The position numbers and the translations under genes were made by a program. The notes under the pieces are model-generated. The model ran no database searches. It saw only the letters and a program-made list of their open reading frames with translations, and was not told where the DNA came from. This document shows positions 43,792-50,801 of a stretch of 64,000 nucleotides of DNA, one piece after another (positions within the stretch are counted from its first letter, which is position 1; the number at the start of each line of letters is the position of its first letter). The DNA is from Novosphingobium sp. UBA6272 (GTDB lineage Bacteria > Pseudomonadota > Alphaproteobacteria > Sphingomonadales > Sphingomonadaceae): the NCBI RefSeq assembly GCF_002440635.1, contig NZ_DJUW01000001.1, positions 37,423-101,422 of the forward strand, in the 5' to 3' direction.

Positions 43792-44103
43792 ATGCCGATT
43801 TCGATTCTTGAACACGGACTTGGCCCGATCCTGCTGGTTATTGGGGCCCCGCAGCCCGTGGCGGAGCAGGAATTGATGATCGTCCTGCCACAGGGCCGAT
43901 TCGATCTGCCCCGCGCCTTGCGTGGGCCGGGGGCAGGGCTGGAGCTGGCGCCGCACTTGCGCCGGGTTGGGCGATATCCAAGCGATCTTCCAGGCATTCG
44001 GGTTGACGATGGCCTGATCCCGCCCGCGATCGTCTGGACTCCCACGTCGTCCTCGATGCTGCGGATCGATCCGGCCAAGGTCCACTACCGGTTGCTTTTC
44101 TGA
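43792..44103 (+). CDS. small hypothetical protein, 103 residues
   Basis: I do not recognise it. The product opens MPISILEHGLGPILLVIGAP, is Pro- and Leu-rich without membrane-length segments beyond the start, and ends VHYRLLF. Third-position base use is GC-rich like real genes here. GGAGA sits 8 bases before the ATG at 43792; another ATG at 43741 extends the frame. It lies alone between the suhB terminator and tRNA-Leu. Confidence 0.55.
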   Translation: MPISILEHGLGPILLVIGAPQPVAEQELMIVLPQGRFDLPRALRGPGAGLELAPHLRRVGRYPSDLPGIRVDDGLIPPAIVWTPTSSSMLRIDPAKVHYRLLF

Positions 44104-44132
44104 TCCGGTGATCGGGTTCGTTCGATCGTCCC

Positions 44133-44161
44133 TTGCCGCACCGGCAAAGCCCGGCTAAGCG
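44133..44161 (+). promoter_or_regulatory. tRNA-Leu promoter
   Basis: -35 TTGCCG (44133-44138), 17-base spacer, -10 TAAGCG (44156-44161). It is the weakest of the four tRNA promoters but keeps spacing and GC-rich discriminator. Confidence 0.58.
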
Positions 44162-44179
44162 CTCACCCGCACGCGCAGG

Positions 44180-44263
44180 GCCCCTGTGGCGGAATGGTAG
44201 ACGCGAACGACTCAAAATCGTTTGTAGCAATACGTGCCCGTTCGAGTCGGGCCAGGGGCACCA
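44180..44263 (+). tRNA. tRNA-Leu (CAA)
   Basis: Class II tRNA with acceptor GCCCCTG/CAGGGGC, D arm, anticodon loop CTCAAAA (anticodon CAA), a variable arm (TGTAGCAATACG), T arm with GTTCGAGTC, discriminator A, and an encoded CCA at 44261-44263. Confidence 0.96.
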
Positions 44264-44284
44264 CCGCATTTCAGACGCGGGCAT

Positions 44285-44323
44285 GATCAAACGGAATTGC
44301 GAATTATTCGCAACTATTTGATC
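44285..44323. promoter_or_regulatory. nested palindrome: Fur-like box or tRNA-Leu terminator
   Basis: A perfect 8-1-8 palindrome (TTGCGAAT-T-ATTCGCAA, 44297-44313) fits the Fur pattern TGxxAATnATTxxCA. It is framed by a second inverted repeat GATCAAA/TTTGATC (44285-44291, 44317-44323). The RNA form is followed by GCTTTTCCC, so it could also end the tRNA-Leu transcript. It lies about 100 bases before the rubrerythrin start. Confidence 0.55.
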
Positions 44324-44422
44324 GCTTTTCCCGATTTCCACTCGCGGAAATTCCGCATGGCCTTCGCCCGGGTGACGGCGCATCTACGCTGGGACATTTC
44401 CACCCATTCATGGAGAGAGAAC

Positions 44423-44848
44423 ATGGGACTCAAGGGCTCACAGACCGAAGAAAACCTCAAGGCCGCGTTCGCCGGTGAAAGCCAGGCTAACCGCCGTTAC
44501 CTCTATTTCGCCCAGAAGGCCGACATTGAAGGCCATAACGACGTCGCCGCGGTGTTCCGCTCAACTGCCGAAGGCGAAACGGGCCACGCGCACGGCCACC
44601 TCGAATACCTTGAAGAATGCGGCGATCCCGCCACGGGAGAGCCGATCGGCGATACCGTTGCCAACCTGAAGGCCTCGATCGCCGGCGAAACCCACGAGTA
44701 CACCGACATGTACCCGGGCATGGCCAAGACCGCGCGCGACGAAGGCTTCGACGAAATCGCCGACTGGTTCGAAACCCTGGCCAAGGCTGAAAAGAGCCAT
44801 GCCGGCAAGTTCCAGAAGACGCTCGACACCCTGCTGGCTGACGCCTGA
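44423..44848 (+). CDS. rubrerythrin-type diiron protein (no rubredoxin domain)
   Basis: A 141-residue four-helix diiron protein of the rubrerythrin/erythrin family, which reduces peroxide or handles iron. Ligand motifs are GESQANRRYLYFA, EGETGHAHGHLEYL, GETHEYTDMY and KAEKSHAGKFQ. The C-terminal rubredoxin domain of classic rubrerythrin is missing, so electrons must come from elsewhere, possibly the Fe-S protein next door. GGAGAGAG precedes the ATG at 44423. A hairpin lies between it and the next gene. Confidence 0.92.
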   Translation: MGLKGSQTEENLKAAFAGESQANRRYLYFAQKADIEGHNDVAAVFRSTAEGETGHAHGHLEYLEECGDPATGEPIGDTVANLKASIAGETHEYTDMYPGMAKTARDEGFDEIADWFETLAKAEKSHAGKFQKTLDTLLADA

Positions 44849-44861
44849 CGAGCCCCCCCGC

Positions 44862-44884
44862 CCCCTCGCCTGCCCGGCGAGGGG
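44862..44884 (+). terminator. GC hairpin after rubrerythrin gene
   Basis: A perfect 9-bp stem (CCCCTCGCC with GGCGAGGGG), loop TGCCC, no U-tract. It may attenuate readthrough into the Fe-S gene or stabilise the upstream mRNA. Confidence 0.5.
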
Positions 44885-44969
44885 ACACCCGCGAAGCAAT
44901 CCAGCGCCGTTGCAACAGGCCTGGGTTGCTTCGTCATCCCATTATTACTGCAAGACTTAGGGGGCAGGC

Positions 44970-46295
44970 ATGGAAGGCAGCCTCGACGCGCCGACGCGCC
45001 ACGCGATTCCGTGGCAGGATGAAGCCTGGTACGATGAAGCCGCGCTCGATGCCGAGCTGCGCCGCGTCTATGACATTTGCCACGGCTGCCGCCGCTGCTT
45101 CAACCTGTGCGACAGTTTCCCGATCCTGTTCGACGCGATCGACGAGGCGCCGAACGAGGAAGTTGATGATCTGACCCCGGTCCAGCTGGCCAAGGTCGTC
45201 GATGCCTGCACGCTGTGCGACATGTGCTTCATGACGAAGTGCCCCTATGTCCCGCCGCACAGCTTCGATCTCGATTTCCCGCACCTGATGCTGCGCGCTC
45301 GCGCTGTGAAGAACCGCAAGGGTGAGACTCTGCTGATGGACAAGCAGCTGGCGGAGATGGATCGCAACGGGCGGCTCGGCTCCATGGCTGCGGGGCTGGC
45401 CAACTGGGCGACCAAGCAGGACAACGGTCTGACCCGCCCGGCGATCGAGGCGGTGACCGGGATTGACCGACGCGCACACCTGCCGCCCTTCATGGAAATC
45501 TCGCTGACCCGCCAGGCCCCTGGGATTATCCCGGCGCCCAATCCCGACGGCCCCGCCTTCGGCAAGAAGGTTGCGATCTATGCCGGGTGCCACGATGAAT
45601 TCAATGACGGCGGCCCCGGTGTGGCGCTGGTGAAGGTGCTGGCGCACAACGGCGTCCAGGTGCGGATCGAGCATCCCGACTGCTGCGGCATGCCCAAGTT
45701 CGAGAATGGCGACCTGCCTGCCGTCGCCAGCGCCGCCAACCGCATTTCGGCACACTTCGCGCCGCTGATCGAAGCAGGCTGGGATATCGTTCCGCTGACC
45801 ACCTCCTGCGCGCTGATGCTCAAGTTCGAATGGCCGCTGATCGAGCCGGAGAACGAGACGGTCAAGCTGCTCAGCAAGCACACCTTCGATGTCGCCGAAT
45901 ATGTCGTCGCGCTGTCGAAGGATGGCGGGCTGGCGCCGATCGCGCCGATGGACAAGCGGATAGCAGTCCACTTTGCCTGCCACGCCCGCGCCCAGAACAT
46001 GGGGCCCAAGGCGATGGAGATGCTGCGCCTGATCCCCGATGCCAAGCCGGCCCTGACCGAGCGCTGCTCGGGCCATGGCGGCAAGTGGGGGATCTTCAAG
46101 GAAAACTTCGACCGCGCGGTAAAGGTAGGCAAGCCCGCCGCGCGCAACCTGGTCAAGGACCAGCCGGATCTGATCGTTTCGGAATGCCCACTGGCCGGCC
46201 CGCACCTCAAGCAGGTGATTGCCGCCAACGGAGCCGAACCGCCGGCCCGCATCGGCCACCCGATCGAGGTTCTGGCCCAAGCTTATGGATTGTAA
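44970..46295 (+). CDS. Fe-S oxidoreductase, heterodisulfide reductase B/glycolate oxidase F-like
   Basis: A 441-residue cytoplasmic electron carrier. Two 4Fe-4S sites are visible near the N-terminus (CHGCRRCFNLC and CTLCDMCFMTKCP). Two CCG-type domains follow: one with YAGCHDEF and HPDCCGMPKFENGD, the other with FACHARAQNMG and ERCSGHGGKWG. Such proteins shuttle electrons or reduce disulfides. In proteobacteria this gene is often found with a rubrerythrin and a DUF3501 gene, exactly as here. A role in peroxide or iron handling is inferred from that context. Confidence 0.9.
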   Translation: MEGSLDAPTRHAIPWQDEAWYDEAALDAELRRVYDICHGCRRCFNLCDSFPILFDAIDEAPNEEVDDLTPVQLAKVVDACTLCDMCFMTKCPYVPPHSFDLDFPHLMLRARAVKNRKGETLLMDKQLAEMDRNGRLGSMAAGLANWATKQDNGLTRPAIEAVTGIDRRAHLPPFMEISLTRQAPGIIPAPNPDGPAFGKKVAIYAGCHDEFNDGGPGVALVKVLAHNGVQVRIEHPDCCGMPKFENGDLPAVASAANRISAHFAPLIEAGWDIVPLTTSCALMLKFEWPLIEPENETVKLLSKHTFDVAEYVVALSKDGGLAPIAPMDKRIAVHFACHARAQNMGPKAMEMLRLIPDAKPALTERCSGHGGKWGIFKENFDRAVKVGKPAARNLVKDQPDLIVSECPLAGPHLKQVIAANGAEPPARIGHPIEVLAQAYGL

Positions 46296-46299
46296 ACAA

Positions 46300-46896
46300 A
46301 TGCCCCGCGATACCCGGACCATTACCCCCGCCGACATCCTGCCGGTCGATCAGTACGAACTGATCCGCGCCGACAAGAAGCAAGAAGCCCTGGCACGCAA
46401 GCAGCTGACCCGGATCTCGGTTGGTCCGCATGCAACCGTCTTGTTCGAAAACTGGGATTCGATGTGGTTGCAGATCCACGAAATGCTGCGGATCGAGAAG
46501 GGCGGGGACGAGCAGCTGGCCGATGAACTGGCGGCCTATGACCCGATGGTGCCCAAGGGCGCCGAGCTGACCTGCACCCTGCTGTTCGAGATCGGCGATG
46601 CGGTGCGCCGTGATGCATTTCTGCGCACGATCGGCGGGGTGGAAAACCACATCGCGATCCAGCTCGGCGGATTTACGATCCGCGCCCGCCCCGAAGGCGA
46701 TACCGAGCGGACCCGGGCCAGCGATAACAAGGCCAGTGCCGTTCACTTCCTGCACTTCGATTTCCCGCCAGCGGCGATTGCCGTCTGGAAAAGCGGGGAA
46801 GGGAGCGCAATGTTGCTGATCGACCACCCGAACTATGGCCATGCCGCGCTGATCGGGGCGGACAGCCGCGCCTTCCTGGCCAGGGAGTGCTTCTAG
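46300..46896 (+). CDS. DUF3501 family protein
   Basis: A 198-residue soluble protein of the DUF3501 family. It starts ITPADILPVDQYELIRADK, with FENWDSMWLQIHEMLRIEKG and YDPMVPKGAELTCTLLFEI, which are the usual blocks. Function is unknown. The ATG at 46300 follows the Fe-S gene by 4 bases; another ATG five codons upstream lies inside the previous gene. It is the third gene of the rubrerythrin operon, and its stop overlaps the convergent gene by 4 bases. Confidence 0.88.
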   Translation: MPRDTRTITPADILPVDQYELIRADKKQEALARKQLTRISVGPHATVLFENWDSMWLQIHEMLRIEKGGDEQLADELAAYDPMVPKGAELTCTLLFEIGDAVRRDAFLRTIGGVENHIAIQLGGFTIRARPEGDTERTRASDNKASAVHFLHFDFPPAAIAVWKSGEGSAMLLIDHPNYGHAALIGADSRAFLARECF

Positions 46897-47444
46897 TCAC
46901 CATTGGCGCCGGCGCTGCCTGAGCGCTGGCGTGCAGCTTCGATCGCGCTGCTGAGCTGACTGGTATCCGGTCGACCCGCATTGGCGGGATCGCCGCCGGC
47001 GGTAGAAGCCAATTCCGAATCGGCATTTTGTCGGCCCTTCGGTTTGGCCATACTGCGGCGCGTGATTTTGCCGCCGGGCTGCGATGACAAGTCGGTCGGC
47101 GGAAGGAAGGCAGGACCCTGGGGGCTAGACTTCGGCAAACTCCTGCGCGCTGACGAAGCTCCGCCGCCGCCGTCGCCCATTCCAAAGCCGCCGCCCGAAT
47201 CCTCACCAAATCCGCCGCCGCCGGTCTTGACCTTCATGTGCGTGGCGAGCTGCTTGGTGCCTAGTTTCTTCTGTTCGGCGGCAATCAGGTCGTTCTTGGC
47301 CTGGGTGGCGTCGATTTGCGCTGCCACGCCGATATCATCTCCGCCGGCAAACAGCGCGAGGAGCGTTGTGATCGCGACTGTTGCCGCAGCGAAATGCTTC
47401 AGCTGCTTTGATGAAATCGGCAGGGTGGGGGCAGGGCGGCGCAT
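46893..47444 (-). CDS. membrane-anchored Gly/Ser-rich hypothetical protein
   Basis: A 183-residue product with one hydrophobic segment (about 16-34: HFAAATVAITTLLALFAGG), a helical stretch with QIDATQAKNDLIAAEQKK, then a low-complexity region rich in Gly (GGGGFGEDSGGGFG and GDGGGG) and Ser/Pro. The tail after the membrane segment looks disordered. I do not recognise the family. It lies downstream of the aceA terminator on the same strand and converges with the DUF3501 gene. Confidence 0.65.
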   Translation of the reverse strand: MRRPAPTLPISSKQLKHFAAATVAITTLLALFAGGDDIGVAAQIDATQAKNDLIAAEQKKLGTKQLATHMKVKTGGGGFGEDSGGGFGMGDGGGGASSARRSLPKSSPQGPAFLPPTDLSSQPGGKITRRSMAKPKGRQNADSELASTAGGDPANAGRPDTSQLSSAIEAARQRSGSAGANGD

Positions 47445-47506
47445 GGCTGCGTTTCTAGCCCGCGAAGGTTAACCGCCCGGTTCCGGCTTATGGTTACGAA
47501 AAGTTT

Positions 47507-47549
47507 GACGGCCGCCGGGGCGAAAGGGGCGCCCCGACGACCGTCGTTT
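47507..47549 (-). terminator. terminator of isocitrate lyase
   Basis: A long GC hairpin (arms GACGG-CG-CGGGGCG and CGCCCCG-CG-CCGTC with small internal mismatches) is followed on the minus strand by AAACTTTTCG. It lies about 30 bases after the aceA stop. Confidence 0.7.
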
Positions 47550-47577
47550 CTCCTCCCCAGGAGGTCTTTGGCAGCCG

Positions 47578-49164
47578 TCAGGCCGCGAACTGGTTCATCG
47601 TATTGTGTTCGCCGCCGGCCTTGAGCGCGGCTTCACCGGCGAAGTATTCCTTGTGATCGTCACCGATGTCGCTGCCCGACATGTTCTGGTGCTTGACGCA
47701 GGCGATGCCCTGGCGGATTTCCTCGCGCTGGACGTTCTTGACGTAGCCCAGCATGCCGGCGTCGCCGAAGTATTCCTTGGCCAGGTTATCGGTGCTCAGC
47801 GCCGCGGTATGATAGGTCGGCAGCGTGATCAGGTGGTGGAAGATCCCGGCCTGCGCCGCTGCATCGCGCTGGAAGGTGCGGATCCGCTCGTCGGCTTCCT
47901 GGGCCAGCTGCGAGGCATCGTAATCGACGCTCATCAGTTTGGCGCGGTCATAGGCGGAAACGTCCTTGCCGGCTTCCACCCAGGCATCGAACACCTGCTG
48001 GCGGAAGTTGAGCGTCCAGTTGAAGCTGGGCGAATTGTTGTAGACCAGCTTGGCATTGGGGATCACTTCGCGGATCCGGCTGACCATTCCGCCGATCTGG
48101 CCGATGTGCGGTTTTTCGGTTTCGATCCACAGCAGGTCGGCGCCGTTCTGCAGCGAAGTGATGCAGTCCAGCACGCAGCGGTCTTCGCCAGTGCCCGAGC
48201 GGAACTGGTAGAGGTTGCTGGGCAGCCGCTTGGGCTTGAGCAGCTTGCCGTCGCGGCTGATCAGGACGTCGCCGTGGCCCACTTCGGTCACCTCCTCGCA
48301 GTCGAGGAAGCTGTTGTACTGATCGCCGATATCGCCGGCTTCGCGGGTAAAGGCGATCTGTTTGGTCAGACCGGCGCCGAGCGAGTCGGTGCGGGCGACG
48401 ATGATGCCGTCGTCGACGCCCAGTTCCATGAAGGCGTAACGGATGGCGCGGATCTTCGCGAGGAAGTCTTCGTGCGGAACGGTAACCTTGCCGTCCTGGT
48501 GGCCGCATTGCTTTTCGTCAGACACCTGGTTTTCGATCTGCAGCGCGCAGGCACCGGCTTCGATCATCTTCTTGGCGAGCAGGTAAGTTGCCTCGGCATT
48601 ACCGAACCCGGCGTCGATATCGGCGATGATCGGCACGACGTGGGTTTCGAAGCCGTCGATCTTGGCCTGCACGGCCTTCGCCTTGACTTCATCGCCAGAC
48701 TTGCGTGCATCGTCGAGCTCACGGAACAGGCCGCCCAGCTCGCGGGCATCGGCCTGGCGCAGGAAGGTATAGAGTTCTTCGATCAGCGCCGGAACGCTGG
48801 TCTTTTCGTGCATCGACTGGTCGGGAAGGGGGCCGAATTCGCTGCGCAGCGCGGCTATCATCCAGCCCGAGAGGTAGAGGTAACGGCCCTTGGTGGTGCC
48901 GAAATGCTTCTTGATCGAGATGAGCTTCTGCTGCCCGATAAAGCCGTGCCAGCAGCCCAGCGACTGGGTGTACTGGGCCGGATCGGCATCATAGGCGGCC
49001 ATGTCGCGGCGCATGATCCCGGCGGTGTACTTGGCGATTTCCAGCCCGGTCTTGAAGCGGTTCTGCAAGCGCATGCGGGCGACCGATTCGGCGTTGATCC
49101 CGTCCCAGGCAGGCTGAGTGGAGATGGTCTGGTCGGCGGCGGCGATTTCATTCGAATAGGTCAC
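47578..49164 (-). CDS. aceA: isocitrate lyase
   Basis: Isocitrate lyase splits isocitrate to glyoxylate and succinate, the entry to the glyoxylate bypass. At 528 residues it is the longer type. The catalytic Cys sits in EKQCGHQDGK, with VVPIIADIDAGFGNAEATYL, LQIENQVSD and YNNSPSFNWTLNF present. It starts at GTG 49164 with GGAG 9 bases upstream. Malate synthase is not in this window. The divergent XRE regulator and two matching operator sites occupy the shared 143-base region. Confidence 0.97.
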   Translation of the reverse strand: MTYSNEIAAADQTISTQPAWDGINAESVARMRLQNRFKTGLEIAKYTAGIMRRDMAAYDADPAQYTQSLGCWHGFIGQQKLISIKKHFGTTKGRYLYLSGWMIAALRSEFGPLPDQSMHEKTSVPALIEELYTFLRQADARELGGLFRELDDARKSGDEVKAKAVQAKIDGFETHVVPIIADIDAGFGNAEATYLLAKKMIEAGACALQIENQVSDEKQCGHQDGKVTVPHEDFLAKIRAIRYAFMELGVDDGIIVARTDSLGAGLTKQIAFTREAGDIGDQYNSFLDCEEVTEVGHGDVLISRDGKLLKPKRLPSNLYQFRSGTGEDRCVLDCITSLQNGADLLWIETEKPHIGQIGGMVSRIREVIPNAKLVYNNSPSFNWTLNFRQQVFDAWVEAGKDVSAYDRAKLMSVDYDASQLAQEADERIRTFQRDAAAQAGIFHHLITLPTYHTAALSTDNLAKEYFGDAGMLGYVKNVQREEIRQGIACVKHQNMSGSDIGDDHKEYFAGEAALKAGGEHNTMNQFAA

Positions 49165-49218
49165 GGAAAGTCTCCTGGGGAGTTGTTGCCCCAGTCATAC
49201 TGCAGTGCAGCGAGTCTC

Positions 49219-49235
49219 GGTAACGGAAGTTACAG
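49219..49235. promoter_or_regulatory. operator copy 1, aceA/regulator intergenic region
   Basis: GGTAACGGAAGTTACAG matches copy 2 in register (shared GTAA-x-G-x-AAGTTACA) and is a GTAA-N6-TTAC palindrome. It lies 55 bases upstream of aceA. Confidence 0.68.
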
Positions 49236-49282
49236 AATTTGTTGTCATGATGCGCGCTGAACCGGGTTTGGACTTGCAATGA

Positions 49283-49298
49283 TGTAAAGAAAGTTACA
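49283..49298. promoter_or_regulatory. operator copy 2, beside the regulator start
   Basis: TGTAAAGAAAGTTACA, a TGTAA-N6-TTACA palindrome, ends 9 bases before the regulator ATG, suggesting autoregulation. Centres of the two sites are about 64 bases apart. Confidence 0.68.
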
Positions 49299-49307
49299 AT
49301 AAGGGAT

Positions 49308-50708
49308 ATGGTTGAAACCGCAATCCTGGCCGGACCTGCAATCCGCCGCCTGCGCCGCCGCGAGGGGCTGACCCAGGCGGCGATGGCATCGCGGCTGGGA
49401 ATTTCCCCGAGCTACCTCAACCTGATCGAGCGCAACCAGCGTCCGCTTTCCGCCCGGCTTCTGGTCCAGCTAGCCGAAGCCTTCGAATTCGATCCGCGAA
49501 GCCTGCGCCAGGACGAGGCGGTGGGCGGGGTCGACGGACTACGACGGCGGCTAGCCGATGAACGCTTTGCCGACTTGGGGATCGACCGTGACGAAGTGAC
49601 CGAATGGCTGGCAGCAGCGCCGCAGGCTGCGCTGGCCTTTGCCCGGCTGTACGACGCGGCCGGGGCAGATGCAGGCAGTTCCAGCGCTGTTGCCAGTGAT
49701 CCAATGAACCTCGCCCGCCGCGAAATCGAGCGCTGGCGCAACCATTTCGCGGATCTCGACGTCGCTGCTGAAGAACTGGCCGACGAATTACGGCTGTCGA
49801 ATGCCGAGATAGGCGCTGCCCTGGCCGAGCGATTGCGACAAAAGCACCAGCTGTCGCTGCGGATTTTGCCTTATGATGTGATGCCCGATGCCTTGCGGCG
49901 GCTAGACCTACACGCCCGCCAGCTGCAGTTGTCGGAACTCCTCGACCAATCCTCGCGCAACTTCCAGGTCGCGTTGCAGCTTGCGATGCTGGAGCAGGGT
50001 GAAGCGATCGCCGCGATCGCCGATGGCGCGCGCTTTGCCGATCGATCGGCTTGGCGGCTGTTCCGCCGTCATCTGGCAGGCTATTTCGCTGCGGCACTGC
50101 TGATGCCCTATGGCCGTTTCATGCGGGCCTGCGAGGGGACCGGATATGATCTGACTATCCTGCAGCGCCGCTTCAACGTTGGATTTGAGCAACTCGCCCA
50201 CCGCCTGACCACGCTGCAGCGGGTGGGCCAGCGCGGCCTGCCTTTCTTCATGGCCCGGATCGATCGCGCCGGGCAATTTTCCAAGCGCTATGCCGGGGCC
50301 AGCGGAACGACCATGTTGGAGAGCGATGCCAGTTGCCCGTTGTGGAATGTCCACCGCGCGTTCGAGCAGGCTGGACGCATTCAGGTCCAGTCGCTCGAAT
50401 TCGCCGAAAGCTCTGGCCAGGTCTCGCACTGGGTTACCATGGGACGCACTGTGGAGGGCAGCGCTGCTGCGCCGGGCGGAAATCCGGCGCAATTCGCGGT
50501 GGTTCTGGGGCTGGAAGCGCAGCTCGCAGCGCAGCTATCGCAGGCCCGCGCACTGCCGCTCGATCCAGGTCAGGCCACCCCGATCGGCCCGGGCTGCGCG
50601 CGCTGCCACCGCAGCGATTGCCAGCAGCGCTCGCTGCCGCCGCGCGGAGCTGCTCTGCAGTTCGATGAGCGCAGCCGCGGCCTTACGCCCTTCGCCTTCG
50701 GGCGCTGA
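49308..50708 (+). CDS. XRE/ImmA-IrrE-like regulator of acyl metabolism (RamB/ScfR type)
   Basis: A 466-residue transcription regulator with an N-terminal HTH_3 domain (about 8-65: IRRLRRREGLTQAAMASRLGIS in part, SYLNLIERNQRPLS), a central region with IrrE/ImmA-like similarity but no clear HExxH, and a C-terminal DUF2083-type domain with cysteine motif GPGCARCHRSDCQQR. This layout is that of RamB and short-chain acyl-CoA regulators that sense carbon status. Its gene diverges from aceA. The ATG at 49308 follows AAGGGA. Confidence 0.88.
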   Translation: MVETAILAGPAIRRLRRREGLTQAAMASRLGISPSYLNLIERNQRPLSARLLVQLAEAFEFDPRSLRQDEAVGGVDGLRRRLADERFADLGIDRDEVTEWLAAAPQAALAFARLYDAAGADAGSSSAVASDPMNLARREIERWRNHFADLDVAAEELADELRLSNAEIGAALAERLRQKHQLSLRILPYDVMPDALRRLDLHARQLQLSELLDQSSRNFQVALQLAMLEQGEAIAAIADGARFADRSAWRLFRRHLAGYFAAALLMPYGRFMRACEGTGYDLTILQRRFNVGFEQLAHRLTTLQRVGQRGLPFFMARIDRAGQFSKRYAGASGTTMLESDASCPLWNVHRAFEQAGRIQVQSLEFAESSGQVSHWVTMGRTVEGSAAAPGGNPAQFAVVLGLEAQLAAQLSQARALPLDPGQATPIGPGCARCHRSDCQQRSLPPRGAALQFDERSRGLTPFAFGR

Positions 50709-50801
50709 ACAGGGCTTAACCAAGTTCTGTAAAGTTTACCGACATTTCACTTCTGCCGGGTAGCACGATCCTCAAGTTTGAAACGAGGGCCGTCCAAAGC
50801 C

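Noticed and set aside
47605..49260. A 551-codon plus-strand frame opposite aceA
   Set aside because: Shadow frame; isocitrate lyase motifs are complete on the minus strand.
50729..50739. GTAAAGTTTAC palindrome after the RamB-like gene as a third operator
   Set aside because: Half-site spacing (5-1-5) differs from the N6 spacing of the two intergenic operators.
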